DNA of 64,000 bases from assembly GCA_020162035.1 (NCBI GenBank), contig JAIUNM010000014.1, positions 1 through 64,000 of the forward strand. The letters are read 5' to 3'. Positions 18,192-27,431 of the stretch are shown here, piece after piece; position 1 is the first letter of the stretch, and every line of letters begins with the position of its first letter. The DNA is from Bacteroidota bacterium (lineage in GTDB: Bacteria > Bacteroidota > Bacteroidia > B-17B0 > Aurantibacillaceae). The notes under the pieces are model-generated. The model searched no databases. It was not told the DNA's origin and saw only the letters and a program-made list of their open reading frames with translations. The translations under genes and the position numbers were made by a program.

Positions 18192-20081
18192 TTATTTTTT
18201 ACCACGTGATTTATTCATGTCTGCTTGGCGTTGTTTAGCCATTTCTTCTAAACGTGCAGCAAATCCACCTTTCTTTTGTGGCTTTTTCATATTAGCATCA
18301 ATTTCAGCTCTAATTTTTTCGTCTTTAACAATAAATTTTAAGCCATAATTTTGTAAAAAGGTCATCATATTGGCTAAAAAGTAATACCAACTTAAACCAG
18401 CTGCATACTCATTCATTACTGCTAAAAATATTACAGGCATAAAGTACATCATAAATTTCATGCCTGGCATTTGGTTGTTTTGTTGAGGCATTAAATTACT
18501 ATTCATGTAAGTATAAATTAATGTACTTACAAACATTAATGCTGCAAATAAACTCACATGGTCGCCATATGCCCAACTAATAAATGGAACTTTTCCAAAT
18601 GTCCAAATGCTATCGTATGTACTTAAATCATCTGCCCATAAAAATCCTTTTTGTCTTAATTCAATTGCTGCTGGTATAAAAGCAAATAATGCAATTAAAA
18701 TTGGAAATTGTAACAACATTGGCAAACAACCACTTAATGGATTTACACCAGCTTTTCTATACAATGCCATTTGCTCTTGTTGCTTTTTCATTGGATCAGC
18801 GTTTTTATCAAACTTAGCATTTAAAGCATCAATTTCTGGTTTTAAAACGCGCATACGTGCGCCACTTAAATATGTTTTATATCCAATTGGAAATAAAATT
18901 ACTTTAACTATAATTGTTAGAATTAAAATAACAATACCCATGTTTAACCCAGATAATCCGTTAAATAAAGGAATTACCATCCATTTATTAATGTAACTAA
19001 AAATACTCCAGCCAGTTGGAATAATTCCTTCTAATTCTTCATTATAAGTTTTTAAAGTATTGTAATGGTTTGGACCAAAGTAAAACTTATATTCAAACTT
19101 TTCGTTTGGTGTGTGATTGTATTTTACGCCAAGCTCAGTTCTAACTGCTTTTACAACTCCAGGTGTATTTGCACGTCCTGATGTTTCAATTAAACTACCT
19201 CCTCTTTCAAACTTAGTACTTGCAATTAATGTTGAATTAAAAAATTGTTGTTTAAAGCTTACCCATTTAATATCCGCATCGGTTAATTCTTTAACCTCAT
19301 CTTTCATTGGGTTTATATAATCGGGTTTATTTTCAAGTTGTTTAAAATAAACTGTTGCAGCTTGTCTTTCCTTTACTATATATTTTTCTTGGCTAGGGAA
19401 AAGCATTTTCCAATTTAACTGTAAATCATCTACATTAGAGCTTAAAATGGTTTGCATACCTACTAAATTAAACCCAGAGTTAACAATATAATCATTAGCG
19501 TTTAGCGTATAAATAAAATCGATATAACTATTTGGTTGTAATGTTTGCAACCTCATTGTCAAACTTTTTTCGTTTAGTTTAATTGGTTTAAAATAAAATT
19601 CAGATGTTTTAAATACTTTCGCTTTATTGTAGGCACTAAGTATTAACGAAAATTCAGTACTATCTTTTTCAAATAAAACTAATGGGGTTTGTTCTCCAGA
19701 TCTTGAATATTCTTTTAATTCAACTTTAACAATTTGCCCACCTTTATTTGAAATATAAACTTTTACTTTTTCATTTTCGATTGAAGAAATGCTATCGTTT
19801 CCATGAATTGCATTTGCAAAATCAATGTAATTTTGATTTTCAGCTACTTGTTTTAACGAATCATTTTCAACAGCAGGTGCTTTTATAGAATCAAAATTTG
19901 ATTTTATAATTTGTGTTTTGTTTTTTAGTTCTGCTTCAAGTGCTTTTTGATTGGCAAGTTCTATTGAATCTTTAATGTGTTTTTGTTTAGCAATTTGTTC
20001 TTTGGTAGGACCACTTAACCAAATCCAAATTCCTAAAATTACTGCAATTAACCCAAGTCCTATTAACGATTTTTTATCCAC
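18192..20081 (-). CDS. yidC: Membrane protein insertase YidC
   Basis: YidC inserts and folds inner-membrane proteins, alone or with SecYEG. The 629-residue protein has an N-terminal anchor (MDKKSLIGLGLIAVILGIWIW), a large periplasmic beta-domain (about residues 90-350) and the conserved five-helix core (about 365-580), with 'GCLPMLLQFPILIALF' and 'GLSWYYFLANMMTF'. The C-terminal tail is basic (QRQADMNKSRGKK), as needed for ribosome contact. Length fits the Gram-negative type. In many Bacteroidota pyrG lies directly upstream; here a terminator and an unrelated T9SS gene do. Confidence 0.97.
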   Translation of the reverse strand: MDKKSLIGLGLIAVILGIWIWLSGPTKEQIAKQKHIKDSIELANQKALEAELKNKTQIIKSNFDSIKAPAVENDSLKQVAENQNYIDFANAIHGNDSISSIENEKVKVYISNKGGQIVKVELKEYSRSGEQTPLVLFEKDSTEFSLILSAYNKAKVFKTSEFYFKPIKLNEKSLTMRLQTLQPNSYIDFIYTLNANDYIVNSGFNLVGMQTILSSNVDDLQLNWKMLFPSQEKYIVKERQAATVYFKQLENKPDYINPMKDEVKELTDADIKWVSFKQQFFNSTLIASTKFERGGSLIETSGRANTPGVVKAVRTELGVKYNHTPNEKFEYKFYFGPNHYNTLKTYNEELEGIIPTGWSIFSYINKWMVIPLFNGLSGLNMGIVILILTIIVKVILFPIGYKTYLSGARMRVLKPEIDALNAKFDKNADPMKKQQEQMALYRKAGVNPLSGCLPMLLQFPILIALFAFIPAAIELRQKGFLWADDLSTYDSIWTFGKVPFISWAYGDHVSLFAALMFVSTLIYTYMNSNLMPQQNNQMPGMKFMMYFMPVIFLAVMNEYAAGLSWYYFLANMMTFLQNYGLKFIVKDEKIRAEIDANMKKPQKKGGFAARLEEMAKQRQADMNKSRGKK

Positions 20082-20100
20082 TATTTTTAAAATTAATTGG

Positions 20101-20108
20101 CAAATTTA
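20101..20108 (-). promoter_or_regulatory. -7 promoter element of yidC
   Basis: On the minus strand TAAATTTG matches TAnnTTTG exactly, 20 bases before the yidC ATG at 20081. It follows the terminator of the upstream gene, so it is well placed to be the yidC promoter. No clear -33 TTTG is seen at 17-21 bases. Confidence 0.5.
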
Positions 20109-20143
20109 CACATTATTAAGGATTAAATACTTAAAAAAACAAA

Positions 20144-20168
20144 AAAGCCCCTAATGTTTAGGGGCTTT
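20144..20168 (-). terminator. Intrinsic terminator of the BNR T9SS gene
   Basis: A perfect 11-bp stem (20144-20154 with 20158-20168; core AGCCCCTAA/TTAGGGGCT) closes a 3-base loop. On the minus strand it is followed by a T-rich run of about 15 bases. It lies 22 bases after the stop of the large T9SS gene. Confidence 0.9.
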
Positions 20169-20189
20169 CATTTTAAATAAAATTTAAAA

Positions 20190-23100
20190 TTATTTTGCAA
20201 CAACTAATTTAGTTACACGTTTAGTACCAGATGTACTTGAAACATTAATTAAATAAACTCCACCAGTCATTCCATCAGTATTTATTTCAATGTTTGTTTC
20301 GCCATTATAAAGTTTTCCTAAAACTTGCGTTTTAACAATTTTACCTGTTAAATCCATAATATTTAAAATCGCATTTTCACCTTCTGCACTGTTAAATGAT
20401 ACAATTGCAGAAGAAGATGTAGGGTTAGGATAAACTTTAATATTAGTTTCTTTTTCTTTAGGTAATTCTTCTGGTACAGCAACAACATAATTTTGTAAAA
20501 AATCGCTATTGTACCAAATACCTCTACCATTTGTAGCAACAAATATTTGACCAGAATTGTACGAATGAAAATTAGATTTGTTTTGTTGTTTTATATCAAA
20601 TACTTGAATTTTTGGCATTTTATTAGTTGATTGTACGTTTTGATTTTGCCAAGCAGCTGTTCCGCTTAAAACATTATTTGAATAATATAAACCATCGCTT
20701 GCGCCAACTAATAATTTATTAGGATCAGATTTTTCGAATAACGAACAATATGTTTTTATAGAATCTCCAGTATTTAATGGAATACCTGCACCATCTGCTT
20801 TTTTAAAGCTAAGAGCTGCACCACTTTGTTTTCTAATATCTCCATTAGAAACTGCAACAATTGTATCTCCAGCAATTCCTTTACCATTAAATGTAACAGC
20901 TAAAATAGAATCTCTTCCGCCAATTGCAATGCTTGTAATTGGTTTAGCAAATTTCCATAATAAAGTAGTTCTTATAGGGCTAATTGTGTTTGAAGTTGTA
21001 GCATTATGGTTTAAAATTCCTGTATGAAATTTACCATTATAGAATCTTGCGCTCGAATCTGCTAATGAATATAATCTACTTACTCTATACACACAATTAG
21101 CATCTGTAGCATAATATAATTCTGTTCCAGATTTACTCCATTCAATCATAGTAATTTTTCCAGAAATAGAAATTGTTGAGTTAATAGGTACATTTAAAGA
21201 GTTAGTTGTTAATGCCCCTGTTTTACTAACTAAAATATGAGTAATAGGATCATTTAAACTAAGTGGGGCAAGAGCAACGTAAACACCATTTGTTGTAGGG
21301 TATGTACCATACGGATAAGCTAATCTGGCCGAACGTACTGTTGCAATTTTAATTGGTTTATTATTTGGTGCAATTTTAGCACCATTATTACCAACAGTAA
21401 TTACTGTTTGTGTAGGTAAACTTACTAAAGTAACAACATTTGGTTTAATTGCAGTATTACCACTTAATGCAGTTAATGTATAATTACCATTTGTATTTAC
21501 TGTAAATACATTTGATGACTGTGTTACTGTGGTTGTGTTTATACTATATTGTAATGGATTAATAGTATAATTTGTAATTACGGTTGTTGCTCCATTTGCT
21601 GTTACTGTATAAATTATAGCGGCAGTTTGCGTTGCAGCAATTGTAAAACTATTACTACTTTGAGTAACAGTTCCGGGCTCTAAAACATAAGTTGGAGTAC
21701 CTGCTACTGTAGGAGTAGAAACAACATAACTTGTAAATGTATTTGCTGTTAAAGAATAATTACTTGCATAAGTACTAACTGTATAAGTTACACTAGTTGG
21801 TTGACTAGGAAAAAACGTTGCTGTACTTTGAGGCCCTAAGTTTCCTTCAGTAGATGCAGCAGAATAACTAACACCAGAACCTACAACATTTGTAGGTAAA
21901 GGAGCGGCAATCATAGTTGATGTATTTAAAGATCCAAATTTCCAATTTAAACCAGTACTAGGTGTTAATGCTGTATAGGTAATATCTTTAGTTGAAATTG
22001 AATTATCTACTACTTCAATTTGGGTGTTTCCTGCTATTTTGTAATATGCTGTTGCATAAACTTTATAATATGCAGATGGATCTGGTACACCAGAAACACT
22101 GCTTGTAGAAACCCCGTTAAATGGTGCGCTTGCAAAACTCACACCAATATTATCAACCAACGTAGAACCATCTAACACAACAGAATGACCAGTTGAGTTT
22201 GCAGCAGAACCTGTAACAGTTAAATTAGAAATACTTGTTGTGCCTGTTGTTGAACTTGTATAAGTATTAGGTAATTTAATCCAAATGGTTCTTCTGTTTG
22301 CTAAAGGAACGGCTGGGCTTACTGAATTTGAACCAGATACAGGTAAAGAAGCAGTAGAAGTTCTAACAACAATACTATCTAACATTGCAACAGCACTTGG
22401 TCTTGATATACTAATTGTAAAGTTTGAAGTTGTAGTTAAGCTACTAATACCAACTAATGAAGCTAAGCCTCTAACGCTGTCGTTATAAAAAATAACACTA
22501 TCAGGCGAAGGCCAAGATGATGTAGGTAATTGACCATAGTTTTCCCATAATTTAAATGGTGTACCTGAAATGTTGTAATTATTATTTGCAAAATCACCTA
22601 TTGATTGCGTTGAAGTTTTTGTTAAATGTTGGCGAACTTCAGGACCATTATTAACAACATCAGAATTTAAAAACAATCTTCCGTTAGAAGTTGAAAAATA
22701 AGCTGCTTCGGGTAAAATTTCAGAATATTCAGCATTAAAAACCTCAGCGCTTAAACTATTAAATTCTTTAGATACTGTTGAACCATTTTGTCCGTCAAAA
22801 TAATTTAAACCACTTCCACTTGTTCCACCAATGTATTTAATATTTGGTGTATAAGTAGAGCCAGATGAACTTCCGCTACTTGCATTAAATTTAGGGAAAC
22901 CAGAAATCGAAATTGAGTTAAACTGACCTGTTGCCATTCCTTTATAAAATGGTTGAAAAGATGTTAATGCATCTACTGATCTATAAATACCAGCATCTGT
23001 AATAAAAAAGTATTTAGCAATTGAACCACCAGAAACAACAGCTTTAAAATCATGAATATTTTCATGTAAATATAAACCTGTATTTAAAAATAAAGAATTT

Positions 23101-24203
23101 CCTAATTTAGTCCATGAACCAACAGGATTTGTACCAGACATGCCTGTTTTTACAAATGAATACATTTGGTAACTTCCTATATAAATTTTATCTGAATTTA
23201 AAGGGTCTACATTTAATGTATGAGCAAAATCACCCGATGCACTTGTTCCTGAGCCGTTACCTAAAGGGTCTAATTGCGTTGAACCTGAATAAATATGTGC
23301 CCATGTTGCACCTCCATCATAAGATACAAATAGCCCCATTAATGTTGTTGCTGCGGGTGATGCAACACTTAAATATTTTCTTGCAACCGAAGCGTAAATT
23401 ACACTATTATTAGAGGGTGCTATTGCTAATTCAATTCGGCCATAATTAGTGCCTAAAACAAAAGGGCTTGTAGGAGTAATTTCAGTAAATGAAGATAGTG
23501 TATTATCTGTTGATTTGAAAACTTTTGAATCTGTTGTAATACCAGTTACATTTTTTTCGTTACCAACCGAACAATATAATATACCTGCTCCATCAAATTT
23601 AACATCTAAACCATAATAAACATCGGTTGTAAAAGAAATTGCTGCAGGTTGTGTAAAAGTTGCCCCACCATCAGTAGTTACTAAAACGCCTTTATTTGTT
23701 GCTAAAGCAAAAACACCTGCATTTATTGGGCTACAAGCAATTTTATTAATAGATGTTCCTGTAAGTGAAGAACTTGCAATTGAAGATAATGTACTACCAG
23801 ATAATTTATATAAACCTGTTCCTGGTAATGCTTTTAATTTTTGACTAACTCTTAAAAAACCTTCGCCTGTACCAATTAATAAATCATTATTTTGTAATTG
23901 GCCTAGATAACTAATATTTTTAATTGATTCAGTTGGACCAGTAATTGCAGCATCGATATTTAACCAATCTTGCCCACCATTGGTAGATTTGTATAAACCA
24001 CTAGTTACACTACCTACAAATAAAGTATTTCCGCTTGGATCTGCTTTATCAATTATCATATTTCTGCATCTACCAGATAAATATACTGGGCCTGCAGAAG
24101 ACCATGGTAAAGACTGAGCCATTAAATCATTACTTCCTACCAATAAACCAAGTGCAAAGGTGCCAATGGTTTTAAACATAACTTTATATAAATTTTTGTT
24201 CAT
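20190..24203 (-). CDS. Very large secreted BNR/sortilin-like protein with T9SS sorting domain
   Basis: I place the start at the ATG at 24203 (MNKNLYKVMFK...), which gives a proper signal peptide ending at 'NDLMAQS'. A longer frame to 24272 adds 23 residues without a better start. The 1337-residue product begins with BNR/Asp-box-like repeats ('GLYKSTNGGQDW', 'GVLVTTDGGATF', 'LFVSYDGGATW', 'GIYRSVD'), as in VPS10/sortilin-type multi-blade propellers. A long Ser/Thr-rich beta region (about residues 560-1000) with short internal repeats of the 'TVTQSSNxFTV' type follows, then a second propeller-like part. The last 75 residues are a T9SS type A sorting domain ('KVYPNPTSSSAIVSF' to 'RVTKLVVAK'). 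A surface or secreted adhesin or glycan-active protein is plausible; no catalytic residues are evident. Confidence 0.8.
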   Translation of the reverse strand: MNKNLYKVMFKTIGTFALGLLVGSNDLMAQSLPWSSAGPVYLSGRCRNMIIDKADPSGNTLFVGSVTSGLYKSTNGGQDWLNIDAAITGPTESIKNISYLGQLQNNDLLIGTGEGFLRVSQKLKALPGTGLYKLSGSTLSSIASSSLTGTSINKIACSPINAGVFALATNKGVLVTTDGGATFTQPAAISFTTDVYYGLDVKFDGAGILYCSVGNEKNVTGITTDSKVFKSTDNTLSSFTEITPTSPFVLGTNYGRIELAIAPSNNSVIYASVARKYLSVASPAATTLMGLFVSYDGGATWAHIYSGSTQLDPLGNGSGTSASGDFAHTLNVDPLNSDKIYIGSYQMYSFVKTGMSGTNPVGSWTKLGNSLFLNTGLYLHENIHDFKAVVSGGSIAKYFFITDAGIYRSVDALTSFQPFYKGMATGQFNSISISGFPKFNASSGSSSGSTYTPNIKYIGGTSGSGLNYFDGQNGSTVSKEFNSLSAEVFNAEYSEILPEAAYFSTSNGRLFLNSDVVNNGPEVRQHLTKTSTQSIGDFANNNYNISGTPFKLWENYGQLPTSSWPSPDSVIFYNDSVRGLASLVGISSLTTTSNFTISISRPSAVAMLDSIVVRTSTASLPVSGSNSVSPAVPLANRRTIWIKLPNTYTSSTTGTTSISNLTVTGSAANSTGHSVVLDGSTLVDNIGVSFASAPFNGVSTSSVSGVPDPSAYYKVYATAYYKIAGNTQIEVVDNSISTKDITYTALTPSTGLNWKFGSLNTSTMIAAPLPTNVVGSGVSYSAASTEGNLGPQSTATFFPSQPTSVTYTVSTYASNYSLTANTFTSYVVSTPTVAGTPTYVLEPGTVTQSSNSFTIAATQTAAIIYTVTANGATTVITNYTINPLQYSINTTTVTQSSNVFTVNTNGNYTLTALSGNTAIKPNVVTLVSLPTQTVITVGNNGAKIAPNNKPIKIATVRSARLAYPYGTYPTTNGVYVALAPLSLNDPITHILVSKTGALTTNSLNVPINSTISISGKITMIEWSKSGTELYYATDANCVYRVSRLYSLADSSARFYNGKFHTGILNHNATTSNTISPIRTTLLWKFAKPITSIAIGGRDSILAVTFNGKGIAGDTIVAVSNGDIRKQSGAALSFKKADGAGIPLNTGDSIKTYCSLFEKSDPNKLLVGASDGLYYSNNVLSGTAAWQNQNVQSTNKMPKIQVFDIKQQNKSNFHSYNSGQIFVATNGRGIWYNSDFLQNYVVAVPEELPKEKETNIKVYPNPTSSSAIVSFNSAEGENAILNIMDLTGKIVKTQVLGKLYNGETNIEINTDGMTGGVYLINVSSTSGTKRVTKLVVAK

Positions 24204-24302
24204 AATAAAATAAACCAATAATTTTACTTTAATAAATTTTAACAAAAATGCCATTTTAATTTCAATAAACAAAACAATAAGCCAAAATTGTTAGTATTTT
24301 TT

Positions 24303-24335
24303 TTAAAAGTGGTTACTTTTTAATTAAAAGTGGTT
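24303..24335. promoter_or_regulatory. Pair of 12-bp direct repeats, 21 bp apart, upstream of the BNR T9SS gene
   Basis: TTAAAAGTGGTT occurs at 24303-24314 and again at 24324-24335; on the minus strand this is AACCACTTTTAA twice. The 21-bp period equals two helical turns, the spacing typical of LytTR-type response-regulator sites. They lie about 100-130 bases upstream of the ATG at 24203 and just after the ndk terminator, so they most likely act on the T9SS gene. Confidence 0.55.
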
Positions 24336-24350
24336 GATTTATACCAAATT

Positions 24351-24378
24351 AAAAAGCCACGATTTGTCGTGGCTTTTT
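24351..24378. terminator. Intrinsic terminator after ndk
   Basis: A perfect 12-bp stem (24351-24362 with 24367-24378; core GCCACGA/TCGTGGC) closes a TTTG loop. The T5 tail needed after the hairpin is supplied by the stem's own A/T end on either strand. It lies 21 bases after the ndk stop. Confidence 0.85.
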
Positions 24379-24398
24379 TAACATTTTTATTCAAAATC

Positions 24399-24818
24399 TT
24401 AAAATCTTTCTAACGAAGAAAAGAAAAAATTAGATTCTATTTCTGCATTTTCATCGCTGTCGCTTCCGTGTACAGCATTTGCAGCTATACTTTTAGCAAA
24501 CAATTTTCTTATTGTTCCTTCATCTGCTTTGGTTGGATCAGTTGCGCCTATTAGTTTTCTGTAATCTGCAACTGCGTTATCTTTAGTTAAAACTGCGGCT
24601 ACAATAGGTCCACTGCTCATGTATTCAGTTAACTCACCATAAAACGGGCGCTCTTTATGAACTTCATAAAACATACCAGCTTGTTCTTTAGTTAAGCGCA
24701 TATATTTCATAGCTAAAATTTTAAATCCAGCTTTATTAATCATAGCTAAAATTGGCCCAATGTTATTTGCTTCAACTGCATCGGGCTTAATCATTGTAAA
24801 AGTTTTATTTCCAGTCAT
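24399..24818 (-). CDS. ndk: Nucleoside-diphosphate kinase
   Basis: Ndk transfers the gamma-phosphate between nucleoside tri- and diphosphates through a phosphohistidine. The 139-residue length is standard. '[17 protein letters not shown]' is the N-terminal signature and '[15 protein letters not shown]' contains the active His117. The gene is monocistronic: a terminator follows and the next upstream gene is divergent. Confidence 0.97.
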   Translation of the reverse strand: MTGNKTFTMIKPDAVEANNIGPILAMINKAGFKILAMKYMRLTKEQAGMFYEVHKERPFYGELTEYMSSGPIVAAVLTKDNAVADYRKLIGATDPTKADEGTIRKLFAKSIAANAVHGSDSDENAEIESNFFFSSLERF

Positions 24819-24835
24819 TTTTTATAATTTGGTTG

Positions 24836-24843
24836 CAAAATTA
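24836..24843 (-). promoter_or_regulatory. -7 promoter element of ndk
   Basis: TAATTTTG on the minus strand fits TAnnTTTG exactly, 17 bases before the ndk ATG, predicting a leader of about 10 bases. No clear -33 element is seen. Confidence 0.5.
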
Positions 24844-24941
24844 CATTTAATTCAATTAAAATGGTTATTAAAAAATGGATTAAATCTATTTTTTTATTTC
24901 TTTTAATTATATAACTTAGCAACTATCCAAAATTAGTTTTT

Positions 24942-25760
24942 ATGAAAAAAATATACCTTATAATTTTAGTTTTATTGTGTTTTAATATAAACGCACAAGT
25001 ACCTAGCACATGTTCAATTAGTCCTTTATTAAACAAAGCTGGCATATGGCCAGATAGTGCTACAAACTTTGTATCTGGAACTGTTGGTATTCCTTATTTT
25101 CAAAACATTACAATAAAAGTTTCATCAGATACCTCAGCTGGTCCACTTTCATTTTGTTTTACGCGTTTTGAACTTAGCAACTCAGGTTCTTTTACAAATT
25201 ACAATTTACCTCCGGGTTTAAGTATGAATGCTGGGCCAACATTAACTTTAGGTACAGGTGTAATTAAAATACCTGCACAAGCTGCAAGTTGTGCTTGGAT
25301 TGCGGGAACTCCAACAGTTGCAGGAACTTATACATTACAAATGCGCGTGCAAGCTTTTGGAACACCAAAATTTGGTACTTGTGCAAGCCCACCTAATTAC
25401 AATAATGGTACAGCAATAAGCACGCAAACACTTTCTTATTATATTATTCAAATTAATCCTTCTGGCTCAACAGGTTTAAAAGAAATTGTAAATTCTAAAT
25501 CTCTTAATATGCAAGCGTCACCAAATCCTGCATTTAATAAAACAAACTTAAAATTTACGGTAAACGATGAGTCAAACGCAAAAATTATTTTACATAATTT
25601 GCTTGGCGAAAAAGTTTTAGAAAACACAATTGAAACAAAAATTGGAGAAAACAATTACGAGTTAAACCTTAACAATTTAAATAATGGAGTTTATTTATAT
25701 ACTTTACAATATAAAAATTATAAAGAAACCAAACGACTGATTGTGAGTACCGTTAAATAA
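24942..25760 (+). CDS. Small secreted protein with T9SS sorting domain
   Basis: The 272-residue protein has a signal peptide (MKKIYLIILVLLCFNINAQ), then about 160 residues of Gly/Pro/Thr-rich beta sequence containing a 'GTPTVAGTYTLQMRVQA' motif, as in Ig-like putative-binding (He_PIG-type) domains. A T9SS type A sorting domain follows ('QASPNPAFNKTNLKF', then 'NNGVYLYTLQYKNYKETKRLIVS'). Cys residues at about 23, 72, 112 and 146-150 could form disulfides. The stop codon is directly followed by the rnz ATG at 25761, which points to co-transcription despite unrelated roles. Function unknown beyond export to the surface. Confidence 0.75.
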   Translation: MKKIYLIILVLLCFNINAQVPSTCSISPLLNKAGIWPDSATNFVSGTVGIPYFQNITIKVSSDTSAGPLSFCFTRFELSNSGSFTNYNLPPGLSMNAGPTLTLGTGVIKIPAQAASCAWIAGTPTVAGTYTLQMRVQAFGTPKFGTCASPPNYNNGTAISTQTLSYYIIQINPSGSTGLKEIVNSKSLNMQASPNPAFNKTNLKFTVNDESNAKIILHNLLGEKVLENTIETKIGENNYELNLNNLNNGVYLYTLQYKNYKETKRLIVSTVK

Positions 25761-26684
25761 ATGAAACGACAAAAATTTGAATTACTAATTTTAGGTTCGT
25801 CAAGTGCAAGTCCTACTTCAGAGAGAAACCCAAGTGCTCAATTTTTAAATATTGCAGAGCGATATTTTTTAATTGATTGCGGCGAAGCAACACAAATTCA
25901 AATAAGGAAAAACAAAGCAAAGCTTCAAGCAATTGATCATATTTTTATTTCGCATTTACATGGCGATCATTTTTTTGGTTTGCCAGGTTTATTAAGTAGT
26001 ATGCATTTATTAGGTAGAAAAAATCGCATTAATATTTATGCCCCTGAAAAATTAAAAACTATTTTAAATTTAATATTTGAAGCAAGCGATACTTATTTAA
26101 ATTTTGAAATTATTTGGCATTTTACAACTAACGATAAATTAAATTTATTGTTTGAAGATGATAAAATTTTTGTTTATAGTTTTCCTTTAAAACATAGAAT
26201 TTTTTGCACTGGATTTTTATTTAAAGAAAAAGAGTTACCAAGAAACATTGATAAATATAAATTAGATAAATACAAAATTTCTATTGCTGATATACATAAA
26301 TTAAAAAACGGGCATGATGTGGTAAATGAAAATGGCGAATTAATTAAAAATAATTTAGTAACAATAAATCCTTTACCCCCCCGCAGTTACGCATACTGTA
26401 GCGATACAATATATACCGAAACTATATTAGAATATATTAAAAACGTAAATTTATTATACCACGAAAGCACTTTTTTAGATGATAAAATAGATAGGGCTAA
26501 AAAAACATTTCACTCAACTGCAAAAAATGCAGCCCAAATTGCAAAATTAGCAAACGTTGAAAAATTATTATTAGGACATTTTTCTGCCAGATACGGTAAT
26601 TTAAATTTATTTATTGAAGAGGCAAGTTCTATATTTAACAACTGTGAATTAGCAACAGATGGCAAAGTATTTAGTTTAAGTTAA
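25761..26684 (+). CDS. rnz: Ribonuclease Z
   Basis: RNase Z trims the 3' trailer of tRNA precursors. The 307-residue protein is a metallo-beta-lactamase with the metal motif 'SHLHGDH' (His65, His67, Asp69, His70), the family-specific 'YAYCSDT' and 'LYHESTF' blocks, and 'HSTAKNAAQIAKLANVEKLLLGHFSARY' near the C-terminus. Length fits the short bacterial form. A run of seven C (26376-26382) lies in the frame at 'LPPR'; the frame is intact there. It begins directly after the stop of the preceding T9SS gene. Confidence 0.94.
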   Translation: MKRQKFELLILGSSSASPTSERNPSAQFLNIAERYFLIDCGEATQIQIRKNKAKLQAIDHIFISHLHGDHFFGLPGLLSSMHLLGRKNRINIYAPEKLKTILNLIFEASDTYLNFEIIWHFTTNDKLNLLFEDDKIFVYSFPLKHRIFCTGFLFKEKELPRNIDKYKLDKYKISIADIHKLKNGHDVVNENGELIKNNLVTINPLPPRSYAYCSDTIYTETILEYIKNVNLLYHESTFLDDKIDRAKKTFHSTAKNAAQIAKLANVEKLLLGHFSARYGNLNLFIEEASSIFNNCELATDGKVFSLS

Positions 26685-26703
26685 TACTTTTTAAATTTTA
26701 TCT

Positions 26704-26733
26704 TTTGTTTTAAACTTTTAATTTGTAATTTTG
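26704..26733 (+). promoter_or_regulatory. Promoter of the NarL-type regulator gene
   Basis: A -33 TTTG (26704-26707) is followed after 18 bases by a -7 TAATTTTG (26726-26733), matching the Bacteroidota sigma consensus TTTG-N17-21-TAnnTTTG. The ATG at 26754 is 20 bases downstream. Confidence 0.6.
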
Positions 26734-26753
26734 TTTAAAATTATTCTAAATTA

Positions 26754-27422
26754 ATGATTCGTGTTTTAATAGCCGATAAAAATTATTTAAGTAGAGTTGC
26801 TTTAGAACTTTTAGTTGGAGAATTAAAAGGTTTTGAATTAGTGCCTAGTGTATGTGGCGATAAAGCTGATTTATTAAATCAATTAAAACTATCAAAACCA
26901 AATTTAGTAATTGCAGATTTTGTTTCGTTAGATATTAACACTAATGAATTAAAACAAATTTGTTCTAAATTTAATAAATCAAACTTTTTAGTTATTACAG
27001 ATGTTTTATCGAAGCAAGAATTTTCGTCTGTTTTAGAAAGTGGTATTACATCATATTTATTAAAAGATTGTGATAAAGTTGAAATTTTAGATGCTATAAA
27101 TTCAACTATAAAAAATGATAAATTTATTTGTAGTAAAATTATAAGCATTCTTACAAGTGCTCCCGAAATTGTAATTACAAATTCGTTAATTAAAAAAATT
27201 GGTTGCGATGGGATACAAGTTACAGAGCGCGAAAGCGAAATTATACGAGCAATTGCAGAAGGTTTAAGCAATAAATTAATTGCAGATAAATTAAATTTAA
27301 GTACACACACTGTAAATACACACCGTAAAAACATTATGCAAAAACTGGGTGTAAATAATACAGCTGGTGTTGTAATGTTTGCCGTTAAAAATCATTTATT
27401 AGAAACTAATTTTAGTTTTTAA
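26754..27422 (+). CDS. NarL/FixJ-type response regulator with atypical receiver
   Basis: The 222-residue protein has a receiver domain (residues 1-120) and a LuxR-type helix-turn-helix (about 160-215, 'VTERESEIIRAIAEGLSNKLIADKL' and 'STHTVNTHRKNIMQKLGV'). The likely phosphoacceptor is Asp55 ('LVIADF') and the conserved Lys lies in 'SYLLKD'. The acidic pair near the N-terminus, normally two acidic residues, reads Asp8-Lys9, so Mg2+ binding may be weakened. No histidine kinase is adjacent. It has its own promoter and converges with nadB after 9 bases. Targets are unknown. Confidence 0.85.
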   Translation: MIRVLIADKNYLSRVALELLVGELKGFELVPSVCGDKADLLNQLKLSKPNLVIADFVSLDINTNELKQICSKFNKSNFLVITDVLSKQEFSSVLESGITSYLLKDCDKVEILDAINSTIKNDKFICSKIISILTSAPEIVITNSLIKKIGCDGIQVTERESEIIRAIAEGLSNKLIADKLNLSTHTVNTHRKNIMQKLGVNNTAGVVMFAVKNHLLETNFSF

Positions 27423-27431
27423 TCAATTATT

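Noticed and set aside
18607..18996. 129-codon open frame on the plus strand
   Set aside because: It is antisense to the conserved YidC membrane core and has no homology-like features.
26879..27334. 151-codon open frame on the minus strand
   Set aside because: It is antisense to the NarL-type regulator, whose domains are clear; no family resemblance is seen in the shadow frame.
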